Positions 34,383 to 42,705 of a stretch of 64,000 nt of DNA are shown in pieces; positions within the stretch are counted from its first letter, which is position 1, and each line of letters starts with the position of its first letter. The notes beneath the pieces are model-generated. The model was not told where the DNA came from. It worked only from the letters and a program-made list of their open reading frames with translations, and did no database searches. Source of the stretch: an uncultured Pelagimonas sp. (lineage in GTDB: Bacteria > Pseudomonadota > Alphaproteobacteria > Rhodobacterales > Rhodobacteraceae); contig NZ_CANMKO010000007.1 of NCBI RefSeq assembly GCF_947498515.1, positions 1 through 64,000 on the forward strand, in the 5' to 3' direction. Made by a program: the position numbers and the translations under genes.

Positions 34383-35807
34383 GTGTTTACACGACCAAAG
34401 GATGCAAGGGCCACCAAGCTGGCCAGCGCTGTGGACTGGTTTAAAAACAAATCGATCCGTAGCTTTGCTTTGGTTGCACTTTGTGCGACTGCCGGTTGTG
34501 GTATCAGCTATCAAAGCCCTAAAGTGACAGAGCGGGAAGATGGCTCCCCTGTGAACGTTGTGCCGCTTTCTGCTGAAACTGTGTCTCGTGCGAACGCGAC
34601 CGCCTATACGCCGCGCGCATTGCCGGCCGTTTTCTATGCTGCTGCGGGAACCGGAAGTTCGACGACCGGACTTGGGGCCGTTCCGTCATCACCGTATTTG
34701 CCATCTACCAGCCCAAAACAACAAGACTTCCGCCCTTTGCCAGATGTCTCACCTGAGGCTTACCGCATCGGTGTAGGAGACGTTTTGCTTTTGGCCACCC
34801 GCGGCTCGGGGTCTACCGTCGAACAATTGTCCGGATTGCTCGCGGCTCAGAACCAGCGCCAAGGTTACACCGTCCGTGACGACGGATCGATTGCGATACC
34901 CGAAATCGGGCCTGTCCAATTGTCTGGCTTAACCGTTCAAGAGGCCGAAGATCGCCTCTTCCAAGTTCTGGTTGAACAACAGATCGACCCTTCGTTTAGC
35001 CTTGAGGTTGCGGAATTTCATTCTAAACGAGTTGCCATTGGCGGGGCCGTCAAAAAGCCGACATTGGTTCCGATCACGCTTAGCAAACTCACGTTGTCGG
35101 AGGCATTGACAGCGGCAGGTGGCTCGACAATTCGTGACAAAGAATTCGGGTCGATACGGATTTACAGAGACGGAAACCTCTATCAAATTCCCTTGTCGTT
35201 GTACCTTGAACGCCAAGATCTGCAAAAGAAGGTCTTGCTGAACGGTGACGCGGTCTTTGTTGACACAAGTTACGACTTGGATCGCGCAATGGAGTTTTAC
35301 AAAGCTCAGATCGATGTGATTTCTCTACGCACCTCCGCAAGAAGCGCTGCGCTCATGGCGCTGGAAACTGAAGTCTCGCTGCAACGCGACGCCCTCAATG
35401 AACGGCGACAGTTATTCGACCTTCGCGAAAAACTGGGTGCTGAAAAACGTGACTATGTTTACCTCACCGGCGAGGTCAAAAACCAAAGCCGGTTTGTTCT
35501 GCCATACCAGCAACACGCAACGCTTGCCGATGTGCTTTATTCTGATGGCGGGTTTGACACGACAACCGGTGATCCTAGCCAAATCTATGTCCTCCGAGCA
35601 CAGGGTAGTGGCGAGGAGATGGGTCAAATCACGGCCTACCACCTTAACGCTAAGAATGCGGCCGACATAATCATCGCAACACGGCTAGAAATGCGCCCAA
35701 ACGACGTGGTCTTTATCGAAGAGCAAGAGATTACAAAGTGGAGCCGCGCATTACAGCAGCTGTTCCCATCATTGATCAGAACCGTCGAAGGCGCCCTTAT
35801 CCCTTAG
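34383..35807 (+). CDS. Wza-like outer-membrane polysaccharide export lipoprotein (OPX)
   Basis: Outer-membrane auxiliary channel protein of 474 residues. The start is taken as GTG at 34383, five bases after GGGGAGG; upstream TTG (34350) and ATG (34356) are poorer. It gives a signal with lipobox ATAGC, lipid-linked Cys39. The poly_export domain (PEAYRIGVGDVLLLA near residue 136) is followed by SLBB repeats (VAIGGAVKKPTLVPI and VYLTGEVKNQSRFVLP). There is no adjacent Wzc or polymerase; the sugar transferase is upstream. Likely builds the route for a secreted polysaccharide. Confidence 0.88.
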   Translation: MFTRPKDARATKLASAVDWFKNKSIRSFALVALCATAGCGISYQSPKVTEREDGSPVNVVPLSAETVSRANATAYTPRALPAVFYAAAGTGSSTTGLGAVPSSPYLPSTSPKQQDFRPLPDVSPEAYRIGVGDVLLLATRGSGSTVEQLSGLLAAQNQRQGYTVRDDGSIAIPEIGPVQLSGLTVQEAEDRLFQVLVEQQIDPSFSLEVAEFHSKRVAIGGAVKKPTLVPITLSKLTLSEALTAAGGSTIRDKEFGSIRIYRDGNLYQIPLSLYLERQDLQKKVLLNGDAVFVDTSYDLDRAMEFYKAQIDVISLRTSARSAALMALETEVSLQRDALNERRQLFDLREKLGAEKRDYVYLTGEVKNQSRFVLPYQQHATLADVLYSDGGFDTTTGDPSQIYVLRAQGSGEEMGQITAYHLNAKNAADIIIATRLEMRPNDVVFIEEQEITKWSRALQQLFPSLIRTVEGALIP

Positions 35808-35819
35808 ACGCCTGCCGTC

Positions 35820-36575
35820 TCAGGTTGAAACAAAGCTAACGTTGCCCTTTTCAACGAGGGCAGCAGTCAGCTTTCCAGTTGCGTAAGCCCCTGTATCTAC
35901 GGCGATACGCCCGTCTTTTGCCTCGGCAGCGTCGACAATTGTGTGACCATGGACAACCCAAACGCCATCCTGCCGAAGCTGATTGTCAAACTCGGGATGC
36001 CCCCAAAGCAACCGCGACCGATCCTGCCGATCAATCGGTTGTTTAGGATCAGCACCGGCGTGTACAACGGCAACATTTCCGGTCGCCCAGTGTGAAGGCA
36101 GCTCTCGCAGCCACGCTTCCAAATCTTCCCCTAGCGCATCCTTAAATCGGTCCCGCAGGCTATGCCATTGCGTGTCCGATGCGGCGGCCCCTGGCAGGGA
36201 AGATATCTTGAAACTGGCGAGCGTCTGCAATCCGCCATAACGGAGCCAACGCGCACCATTTGCGACAGGATCATCCAAGAAACTGAGCATCATGTCTTCG
36301 TGATTGCCCATCAAACAGGTCATCAACGGACCAGCTTCGGATTGCATTTCAAACAATCGGCGAAGCACCTGCTCACTTTGCTCTCCGCGATCGACGTAGT
36401 CTCCGACACAGATTAGAACGGCATCGGGATGACCAACATCCGACAGCTTGCCCAAGAGCGCTTCTAAAAGGTGGTCACTTCCATGAATGTCACCAATGGC
36501 AAAGAATGGCACCTCAGGTGCGAGTTCCGCCGAGAATTTAGGCCGTTCAACCTTGCGTTTTCTAAAAAACCTCAT
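35820..36575 (-). CDS. metallophosphoesterase (PPP-like serine/threonine phosphatase or Ap4A hydrolase-like)
   Basis: Calcineurin-like phosphoesterase of 251 residues. All metal-site motifs are visible: GDIHG, GDYVDRG, GNHED, a later VVHAGADP and VVHGHT. The length matches bacterial PrpA/ApaH-like phosphatases. It faces the exopolysaccharide genes tail-to-tail with 12 bases between, and stands alone. Substrate, protein or dinucleotide, cannot be told. Confidence 0.88.
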   Translation of the reverse strand: MRFFRKRKVERPKFSAELAPEVPFFAIGDIHGSDHLLEALLGKLSDVGHPDAVLICVGDYVDRGEQSEQVLRRLFEMQSEAGPLMTCLMGNHEDMMLSFLDDPVANGARWLRYGGLQTLASFKISSLPGAAASDTQWHSLRDRFKDALGEDLEAWLRELPSHWATGNVAVVHAGADPKQPIDRQDRSRLLWGHPEFDNQLRQDGVWVVHGHTIVDAAEAKDGRIAVDTGAYATGKLTAALVEKGNVSFVST

Positions 36576-36670
36576 GCAAACTATCTAGGCTGACCAAGCA
36601 CAGTCTCCAAGGAGAAAATCTCTCATTTTGAATAGTTTCGGCAAACATGAGCCACGCCATTCGCTACCGT

Positions 36671-37267
36671 TTATTCCACGAGCTGAACACCCGCGTCTTT
36701 CATATCAGAAAGGGCTGTGACCAATGAACCGTCGAGATCAATTGCACGGCACAACCCCGTCCTGACCGTGACGTCAAAACCCAATTTCGCCGCATCAATG
36801 GCCGAATAATTCACACAGAAATCCAAGGCCAAGCCGACAAGGGTAAGTTGGGTGATCCCGCGCGTTCGCAGATACCCCTCCAAGCCGGTCGAGGTTTTGT
36901 GATCATTCTCAAAAAACGCTGAATAGCTATCGACTTGGGGGCGAAACCCTTTGCGAATGATAAGGTCCGATGCGTTGGCATTCAGATCATCATGGAACGA
37001 CGCCCCGCCGGTGCCTTGGACACAGTGATCCGGCCAAAGAACTTGGGGACCATAAGGCATTTCAACAAGGTCAAAGGCGGCCTTGCCGTCATGCGAAGAC
37101 GCGAATGAGCTATGGCCAGCCGGGTGCCAATCTTGCGTTAAAACCACCGCATCGAACCCAGCCATGAGGGCATTAATAGGCGCGACAATTTCGTCCCCTC
37201 CCGGAACCGCCAGCGATCCACCCGGACAAAAATCGTTTTGGACATCAATGATTATCAAACCTTGCAT
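36671..37267 (-). CDS. pncA: nicotinamidase (isochorismatase-fold amidohydrolase)
   Basis: Hydrolyses nicotinamide to nicotinate for NAD salvage, 198 residues. Catalytic Asp is in IIDVQNDFCPGG (Asp8), the Lys is in LIIRKGF, and the nucleophile Cys is in VGLALDFCVNYSA. Zinc ligands are in LTQDWHPAGHSSF. The ATG at 37267 follows GGGAG; the ATG five codons earlier lacks a clear site. It is divergent from the Hsp70-like gene. Confidence 0.92.
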   Translation of the reverse strand: MQGLIIIDVQNDFCPGGSLAVPGGDEIVAPINALMAGFDAVVLTQDWHPAGHSSFASSHDGKAAFDLVEMPYGPQVLWPDHCVQGTGGASFHDDLNANASDLIIRKGFRPQVDSYSAFFENDHKTSTGLEGYLRTRGITQLTLVGLALDFCVNYSAIDAAKLGFDVTVRTGLCRAIDLDGSLVTALSDMKDAGVQLVE

Positions 37268-37372
37268 CGCGCGCACTCCCAAATCGTAGTTGCGCTCACT
37301 CTATGCCGATGGAAAAGGAATTGCCATGTCGCCACAGCTTGGCTATTTGAGCCCCTTTCAAAGGGGGCGCAT

Positions 37373-38590
37373 ATGGCCAGATTGGGATTGGATTTCGGAA
37401 CGTCTAACACAGCTGCCGGTGTTCTTGCCGGAAGCAACCCATTTGCGATTCCGCTTGAACCAGATCATCAAACTCTGCCGACGGCGGTCTTTATCGACTA
37501 TGCAGACAAGCACTATGTCTATGGCTCAGCAGCCGCTCGTGCGATGATGGACGGGGCCGAAGGGCGTTTTTTGCGCGCTTTGAAGAGTATTCTTGGCACG
37601 CCTTTGGCTCGGGAATCCCGGTCCTTTCTCAATGAGCGGATCACGCTCATTGAGATCATCGCGCGGTTCTTGTCAGAAATCAAAACCCGGTCCGAAACCT
37701 TCACTGGTATGACATTTGAAACGGCCCTTTCTGGTCGTCCGGTGCATTTCCACTCCGCCTCATCCGAACGAGACGCCCAAGCGGAAATGGATTTGCGCGA
37801 CGCCTACTTGCTGGCGGGGTTCAAGGACGTGAGTTTCCTTGCTGAGCCAGAAGCGGCCGCACTTGCCGTTGCGGGTCAGGGGCGCATGCTTATCGTCGAT
37901 ATTGGCGGCGGCACGTCCGACTTTACCCTATGTGATCGCAAAGGTGACAAAACCGAGGTTTTGGCAAGCCGAGGTGTCCGCATTGGTGGCACCGATTTTG
38001 ACCGTGTTCTCAGTTTACGCCATGCCATGCCTTTGCTTGGGTATGGTGCCCAGATCGGGGCTGAACTAAGCTCCAAAACACACTCTGCACCCAAAGCGTT
38101 GTTTCATGATCTGGCCAGTTGGGAAAAGATCGCATTCGTGTATGATCCGGCGTTGCTGCGCGAAGTGCGGCGCTGGGAACGCGTTGCCCAAGAACCGCTT
38201 TTGTTTGAACGTCTTGGTGAGGTCCTCGAAGCCCATTTGGGACACGATATTGCCTATGCGGTTGAGGCAGGAAAGATCGCTGCCAACGGCGCAGACTCCG
38301 GCGAAATCCTTCTCGATATTATTGAACGTGGCCTCTCAGTCGATTTACAACGTGACGCCATGCAAATGGCTTTGTCCGACTTTGCGACCGAGATCGGAAC
38401 AAATGCATTGGGGACCCTCGCCGATGCAGGGTGCGCCCCAGATAGCGTCGATCAGGTGGTCTTTGTTGGTGGGTCCAGTTTGATGGCCATCATTCGCGAA
38501 CAATTGGCTACCGCGCTGCCCAATGCCCGGCACGAAGACGCCGAAGTTTTCACCGCAGTTGTGCACGGGTTGGCGATCGCCGCCGCGTAG
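37373..38590 (+). CDS. Hsp70-family protein, YegD-like
   Basis: ATPase of 405 residues with the actin/Hsp70 fold only, lacking the substrate-binding domain of DnaK. Motifs are [11 protein letters not shown] at the start, AEPEAAALA, and [12 protein letters not shown]. The C-terminal phosphate motif is [10 protein letters not shown]. YegD-type proteins have unclear roles, possibly in protein quality control. The ATG at 37373 follows AAGGGGG. It stands between a nicotinamidase and a tRNA hydroxylase without evident functional link. Confidence 0.88.
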   Translation: MARLGLDFGTSNTAAGVLAGSNPFAIPLEPDHQTLPTAVFIDYADKHYVYGSAAARAMMDGAEGRFLRALKSILGTPLARESRSFLNERITLIEIIARFLSEIKTRSETFTGMTFETALSGRPVHFHSASSERDAQAEMDLRDAYLLAGFKDVSFLAEPEAAALAVAGQGRMLIVDIGGGTSDFTLCDRKGDKTEVLASRGVRIGGTDFDRVLSLRHAMPLLGYGAQIGAELSSKTHSAPKALFHDLASWEKIAFVYDPALLREVRRWERVAQEPLLFERLGEVLEAHLGHDIAYAVEAGKIAANGADSGEILLDIIERGLSVDLQRDAMQMALSDFATEIGTNALGTLADAGCAPDSVDQVVFVGGSSLMAIIREQLATALPNARHEDAEVFTAVVHGLAIAAA

Positions 38591-38628
38591 CGCTTGCCCG
38601 TTGGCTCACAAATGCGTATCCGGGTTTT

Positions 38629-39558
38629 ATGTTTACTGTCTGCGCCCTCTACCACTTCACCCGATTTGATAACCCGGACGCATTGCGCGAACCGCTTTTA
38701 GACATATGCCGTGCCCAAAGCATCACCGGCACGCTTCTTTTGGCCCAAGAGGGTATAAACGGAACGATCGCTGGCCCGGCAAGCGGGATCGAAGCAACTC
38801 TGGCGCATATCAGATCGCTACCCGGTTGTGACACCCTCGAATGGAAACTGTCGTCCGCCCAAGATCGCCCCTTTGCCAGAATGAAAGTTCGGCTAAAGCG
38901 AGAAATCGTGACCATGGGGCAGCCCAATGTAGACCCCACATCTGACGTGGGAAACTATGTCGATCCCGCCGATTGGAACGATCTCATCTCAAGTCCAGAC
39001 GTCGCGGTTATCGACACGAGAAACGACTACGAAGTGTCAATCGGAACGTTTGACGGTGCGATTGACCCGAAAACGGCGACTTTCCGTGACTTTCCAGAAT
39101 GGTGGGAGCGAAACAAAGATCGCTTTCACAACAAACGTATTGCAATGTTTTGCACCGGCGGCATCCGTTGCGAAAAGTCGACCAACTGGTTGAAACAGCA
39201 AGGTGTTGAAGATGTCTATCATCTTAAGGGCGGCATCCTAAAATACCTCGAAGACATTCCTTCCGAAGAGAGCACATGGAATGGCGAATGCTTTGTCTTT
39301 GATGGGCGGGTTTCTGTCGGGCATGGGTTGCAAGAAGGCCCACATCTGTTGTGCCATGCCTGCCGCAAACCGATTTTACCAGAAGACAAAAATCGGCCCG
39401 AATATGAACATGGCGTCTCCTGCCATCTTTGCGTTCACGACACGTCTGAGGACGACAAAACGCGTTTTCGCGAACGGCAAAAGCAAATTGCCCTCGCATC
39501 CGCCCGAGGAGAACGGCACCTGCACGCGGATGTCACGGAAGAACCCGAAAGCAAATAG
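38629..39558 (+). CDS. trhO: tRNA uridine(34) hydroxylase TrhO (rhodanese-related)
   Basis: UPF0176/YceA protein of 309 residues, making 5-hydroxyuridine at tRNA position 34 with oxygen. It has the N-terminal ferredoxin-like domain ([11 protein letters not shown]), a rhodanese domain with catalytic loop [11 protein letters not shown] (Cys), and a C-terminal zinc-binding region LLCHACRKP...GVSCHLC. All features are consistent with full length. It starts 38 bases after the Hsp70-like gene on the same strand. Confidence 0.93.
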   Translation: MFTVCALYHFTRFDNPDALREPLLDICRAQSITGTLLLAQEGINGTIAGPASGIEATLAHIRSLPGCDTLEWKLSSAQDRPFARMKVRLKREIVTMGQPNVDPTSDVGNYVDPADWNDLISSPDVAVIDTRNDYEVSIGTFDGAIDPKTATFRDFPEWWERNKDRFHNKRIAMFCTGGIRCEKSTNWLKQQGVEDVYHLKGGILKYLEDIPSEESTWNGECFVFDGRVSVGHGLQEGPHLLCHACRKPILPEDKNRPEYEHGVSCHLCVHDTSEDDKTRFRERQKQIALASARGERHLHADVTEEPESK

Positions 39559-39629
39559 CCGTTAGCGGTAACTCTGGGTGTTTGCGTTTTGGTCTGTTAA
39601 GCCTCGGGCAAAGCCTTGAGAGAGACGCC

Positions 39630-40586
39630 ATGACCGATAAAATCCAAACTGCCGTGCTTGAAAACGAAATTGCCCGGATCACGGTTTTGTCGATCGGCTG
39701 TAGCATCCAAGACTGGCGCGTTCATGGCCGTCCGGTTGTTTTGGGTTATGCGGACGTCGAAGCCTATCGAACTAACCCTTGTGTCATGGGAAGTATCGTT
39801 GGTCGGATAGCCAATCGCACGGCGGGGGCGTCGTTTGAGTTGGACGGGAAACGCTGGCCGCTTCCCGCCAATGATGGGCCAAACCACATTCACGGCGGGC
39901 CGGGAGGTTTGGCTTGGCAGAACTGGACCTTGCATCAGAACAGCGCAACGTCAGTCGCATTGACGCTAAGGTCCGAGCATCTGGATCAAGGGTATCCGGG
40001 TTGCGTGGATTTCGAAGTTCAATTGACGCTAGATGGCACGGCTTTGACTTGGGTGATGACGGGAAAGCCGGATCGTGAAACGCCCATCAACCTTGCGCAA
40101 CATGTGTATTTCAATCTGGCCGGGACGGGCAACGTTCTTGATCACAAGGTTCAGATCGGAGCCAATTATGTTACATCGACTGATCAAGCGCTCATTCCCA
40201 CAGGCGAGAAACTACAGGTCGGCAATAGCCGGTTTGACTTTCGCCACGTGCAAACCCTCTCCGAGGCCGATCCGGAAAACTTGGGGTATGATTTGAATTT
40301 CGTCTTGGACAAGTCAAATAGCCCAAGTGCTCAAGTTTCTTCTCCGGACGGTATGACATTGAAATTATGGACAGATCAGCCCGGCCTGCAGTTTTATACG
40401 GCCAAGCATCTTTCGCGTCGCGGCGTGCCTATACAAGGGGCGAACCACGACCCTGACTGCGGGTTTTGCCTTGAAGCCCAGAGCTTCCCCAACAGTATTA
40501 ACCAGCCCGGATTTGGTTCAATTGTTTACTCGCCTGACAATCCTTATCGTCAAAGGACCACAATAGAAATTGCTCCAACGGACTAA
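39630..40586 (+). CDS. aldose 1-epimerase (galactose mutarotase family)
   Basis: Mutarotase of about 318 residues with a beta-sandwich fold. Recognisable are GRIANRTAGASFELDGK, the catalytic-type His in NDGPNHIHGGPGGL, HVYFNLAGTGN with another His, and the acid/base region GFCLEAQSFPNSIN with Glu. The ATG at 39630 (MTDKIQ) follows GAGAGAGAC; the upstream codons are not family-like. It interconverts alpha and beta aldose anomers. Confidence 0.88.
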   Translation: MTDKIQTAVLENEIARITVLSIGCSIQDWRVHGRPVVLGYADVEAYRTNPCVMGSIVGRIANRTAGASFELDGKRWPLPANDGPNHIHGGPGGLAWQNWTLHQNSATSVALTLRSEHLDQGYPGCVDFEVQLTLDGTALTWVMTGKPDRETPINLAQHVYFNLAGTGNVLDHKVQIGANYVTSTDQALIPTGEKLQVGNSRFDFRHVQTLSEADPENLGYDLNFVLDKSNSPSAQVSSPDGMTLKLWTDQPGLQFYTAKHLSRRGVPIQGANHDPDCGFCLEAQSFPNSINQPGFGSIVYSPDNPYRQRTTIEIAPTD

Positions 40587-40847
40587 CTTCTGCCAAACAA
40601 CTTGCCCGACCTCTGATCGATCTTTGGGCCGTGCTTTTGTCCACCTTGGCCCCGAGACAAAAAGCAAAATCGATTCTACGGAAACGTTGCCAATCGAAAA
40701 CTAAAACCCTTTCCGAAACGGCGATTTGGTTGGTGATTGACGAACCGCTTGGAATATCAACATGAGCCCCGCCTAATACATGTTATGTTGTTCGGACAGG
40801 TGAGCGCGTCTGCGGCTTAGTCAGAGAGCCAAATACATCAACGTTAA
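40587..40847. other. intergenic region between the mutarotase and flagellar genes
   Basis: Nothing gene-like was seen here. A palindrome TTAATTAA is at about 40845. Weak A/T-rich complementarity (GCTTTTGTC with GACAAAAAGC, about 40633-40665) is present. It forms a boundary at which the flagellar operon ends on the minus strand. Confidence 0.4.
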
Positions 40848-41042
40848 TTAAAGATCGGAGTCTAGGTCTTGTGATCTGGGTCCATGGGCGTTCAGACTGA
40901 GCATGGCCTCGGCCTCCTGCGCTGAGGAAAACCAAGAGACGGCCTTCATATTCAAAATTGCACGAACACCCTGTGCCGAAGGAATTTCCAAGTGGATAGT
41001 CCGACCACAGATAGCAGCTAAATCCACCGATTGTCTGATCAT
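40848..41042 (-). CDS. possible small protein at the end of the flagellar operon
   Basis: A 64-codon open frame from the ATG at 41042 (MIRQSVDLAAICGRTI), 30 bases after the fliP stop and on the same strand. It has no membrane helix or recognised motif, an acidic C-terminus (SQDLDSDL), and no clear ribosome site, though fliP may drive re-initiation. A TTG start four codons earlier is possible. It may be a real small gene or chance. Confidence 0.35.
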   Translation of the reverse strand: MIRQSVDLAAICGRTIHLEIPSAQGVRAILNMKAVSWFSSAQEAEAMLSLNAHGPRSQDLDSDL

Positions 41043-41072
41043 AGGGGCAGTCAATTCATGGGAGAGATCCGG

Positions 41073-41813
41073 CTAGAAATAACCCCGAACCAAGCTGCCA
41101 GCTATCAGCGCCCAGCCATCCGCTATCACGAAAAAGGCTAGCTTGAATGGCAACGACACAATGGCCGGTGGAACCATCATCATGCCCATTGACATTAAAA
41201 CGGCCGCTACGACGAGGTCGATAATAAGAAAAGGGAGAAAGATCAAAAACCCAACTTGAAATGCTCTCGCCACTTCGGACAGCATGAAGCTGGGTATCAA
41301 AACTGAAAGCGGTGCCTCTGGTTCCAAAATGGTTTGAGCGGCATCCGGACGCAAGTCAGCCATGGCACGGTAGGTTTCCGGATCGGCACGCGACGCCATG
41401 AACACTCGGAACGGTTTCAATATTTCAATGGCAGCGACATCGACTTCGACTTGCTCGTTGATCAGCGGCTCAACACCCAGAGTCCATGCCTCGGTGAACA
41501 CCGGCTCCATGACAAAATAGGTTAAGAACAAAGCCAAGCTGACGATAAGCATATTAGGCGGTGATTGTTGCAATCCAACCGCTTGGCGTAGAATTGCCAA
41601 CACAGTAACCATAAACGGAAAACAGGTGATCATGATAGCAATGCCAGGCGCAATGCTCAGCAACGTAATCAAGATGATTAGCTGTATGCTGGTTCCTGAT
41701 ACAGACCCACCCTCACCCAAATTGAATTCAAGCGATTGCGCCGCTGCTTCTGTACCAAACGCAACAGCAAAGACGGTCAAAAAAACCGCACATGTAACCG
41801 TCCAGATCTTCAT
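41073..41813 (-). CDS. fliP: flagellar biosynthesis protein FliP
   Basis: Membrane component of the flagellar type III export gate, 246 residues with a cleavable signal peptide (to about residue 24). The conserved ISLPGIAIMITCFPFMVTV-like segment and the signature LPFLIIDLVVAAVLMSMGMM with MVPP are clear. With FliQ and FliR, encoded elsewhere, it forms the export pore. It starts four bases after fliN stops, in the fliF-fliH-fliN-fliP operon. Confidence 0.95.
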   Translation of the reverse strand: MKIWTVTCAVFLTVFAVAFGTEAAAQSLEFNLGEGGSVSGTSIQLIILITLLSIAPGIAIMITCFPFMVTVLAILRQAVGLQQSPPNMLIVSLALFLTYFVMEPVFTEAWTLGVEPLINEQVEVDVAAIEILKPFRVFMASRADPETYRAMADLRPDAAQTILEPEAPLSVLIPSFMLSEVARAFQVGFLIFLPFLIIDLVVAAVLMSMGMMMVPPAIVSLPFKLAFFVIADGWALIAGSLVRGYF

Positions 41814-41816
41814 GGG

Positions 41817-42104
41817 TTAGGCCGAGTTGTTGAGTTCTGAAACCTCTGTCAGGCGAACGGCGAGCTGACCTTGTCCGTCTCCTTCCATCACCTCCAAGAC
41901 ACCAATACCAATCAGTTTTTCACCAACATAGAGTTCCACCGGATCATCCAACTGTTTGTCCAAGCTCAGCACTGAACCAGCCGCAAGTTGCAGCAAATCT
42001 CGCACAAGTGGACGCGCTTTACCTACCGAAACGGTAATCTCTATCGGAACGGATGTAAAAGCTGTCGCCGTTTCCGTTCTAGTGGTCGTTTGCGGGTTAT
42101 CCAT
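41817..42104 (-). CDS. fliN: flagellar motor switch protein FliN
   Basis: C-ring protein of about 95 residues. The SpoA (surface presentation) domain is evident: PIEITVSVGKARPLVRDLL, then LDDPVELYVGEKLIGIGVLEV. The ATG at 42104 (MDNPQTTTRTET) overlaps the fliH stop by eight bases and lies about ten bases after GGAGG; an upstream ATG would add 12 residues but looks less likely. Confidence 0.92.
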   Translation of the reverse strand: MDNPQTTTRTETATAFTSVPIEITVSVGKARPLVRDLLQLAAGSVLSLDKQLDDPVELYVGEKLIGIGVLEVMEGDGQGQLAVRLTEVSELNNSA

Positions 42105-42705
42105 TTGCCAATTTCCTCCGGTTGTCATGGGAGAAACCATCGACCGCTTCGGATACCGACGCGATCAGATCTCCAAGATCGATTTGTTTTTCAGTTTGTC
42201 CCAAACGGATGTCCGCCTGTTCATCCGCAAGCGTATCATCCTCAATCAGTTGGATAGGGAAGCTAAACTCCCCCTCTAGCAACGGGGCGACGGATTCAGT
42301 GTTTGATGGTGCGACGGCGACGACAACCTTTAGTGCCCCAATCTCCTGAGCCATACTTCGCAATTGCTCTACTATATGGTGTCCCAAGGTTTCGCGCGCC
42401 ATTTGCGGCAGCAGAGCCGCGACCATTTCATCCAGCAAGGGAGCCATCGCATTCATCACTTGGCTGTAAGCTTCGTGATAGGTAAACGACAAATCCTGCA
42501 AATGCTGGCCAAACGCGCTGGAAATACGGCTTCGGTCATCTGATTGCGCTTTGACAGCGTCATCCCAACCGGCACGGTATCCATTTTCAAACGCTTCGAG
42601 TTTCTGGCCCTCGAGATCCGCTTCATTGAATGTCACTGCAGCGATTTCAGGCGTTTGAACTGAGACTTTGGAAAAGTCATCCAATAACTGGTGTAGCGAA
42701 GTCAT
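42097..42705 (-). CDS. FliH-like flagellar assembly protein
   Basis: A 202-residue protein between fliF and fliN in the position of FliH, the regulator of the export ATPase FliI. It is weakly conserved, as FliH usually is: an N-terminal acidic segment, a helix-rich middle (ENGYRAGWDDAVKAQ, then DLSFTYHEAYSQVMN) and a C-terminal alpha/beta part. It overlaps fliF by four bases and fliN by eight. Assignment rests mostly on position. Confidence 0.7.
   Translation of the reverse strand: MTSLHQLLDDFSKVSVQTPEIAAVTFNEADLEGQKLEAFENGYRAGWDDAVKAQSDDRSRISSAFGQHLQDLSFTYHEAYSQVMNAMAPLLDEMVAALLPQMARETLGHHIVEQLRSMAQEIGALKVVVAVAPSNTESVAPLLEGEFSFPIQLIEDDTLADEQADIRLGQTEKQIDLGDLIASVSEAVDGFSHDNRRKLANG

Noticed and set aside
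40843-40852. TTAATTAA as a possible CtrA site
   Set aside because: It lacks the seven-base spacing between the half-sites; a self-complementary eight-base stretch is not the consensus.
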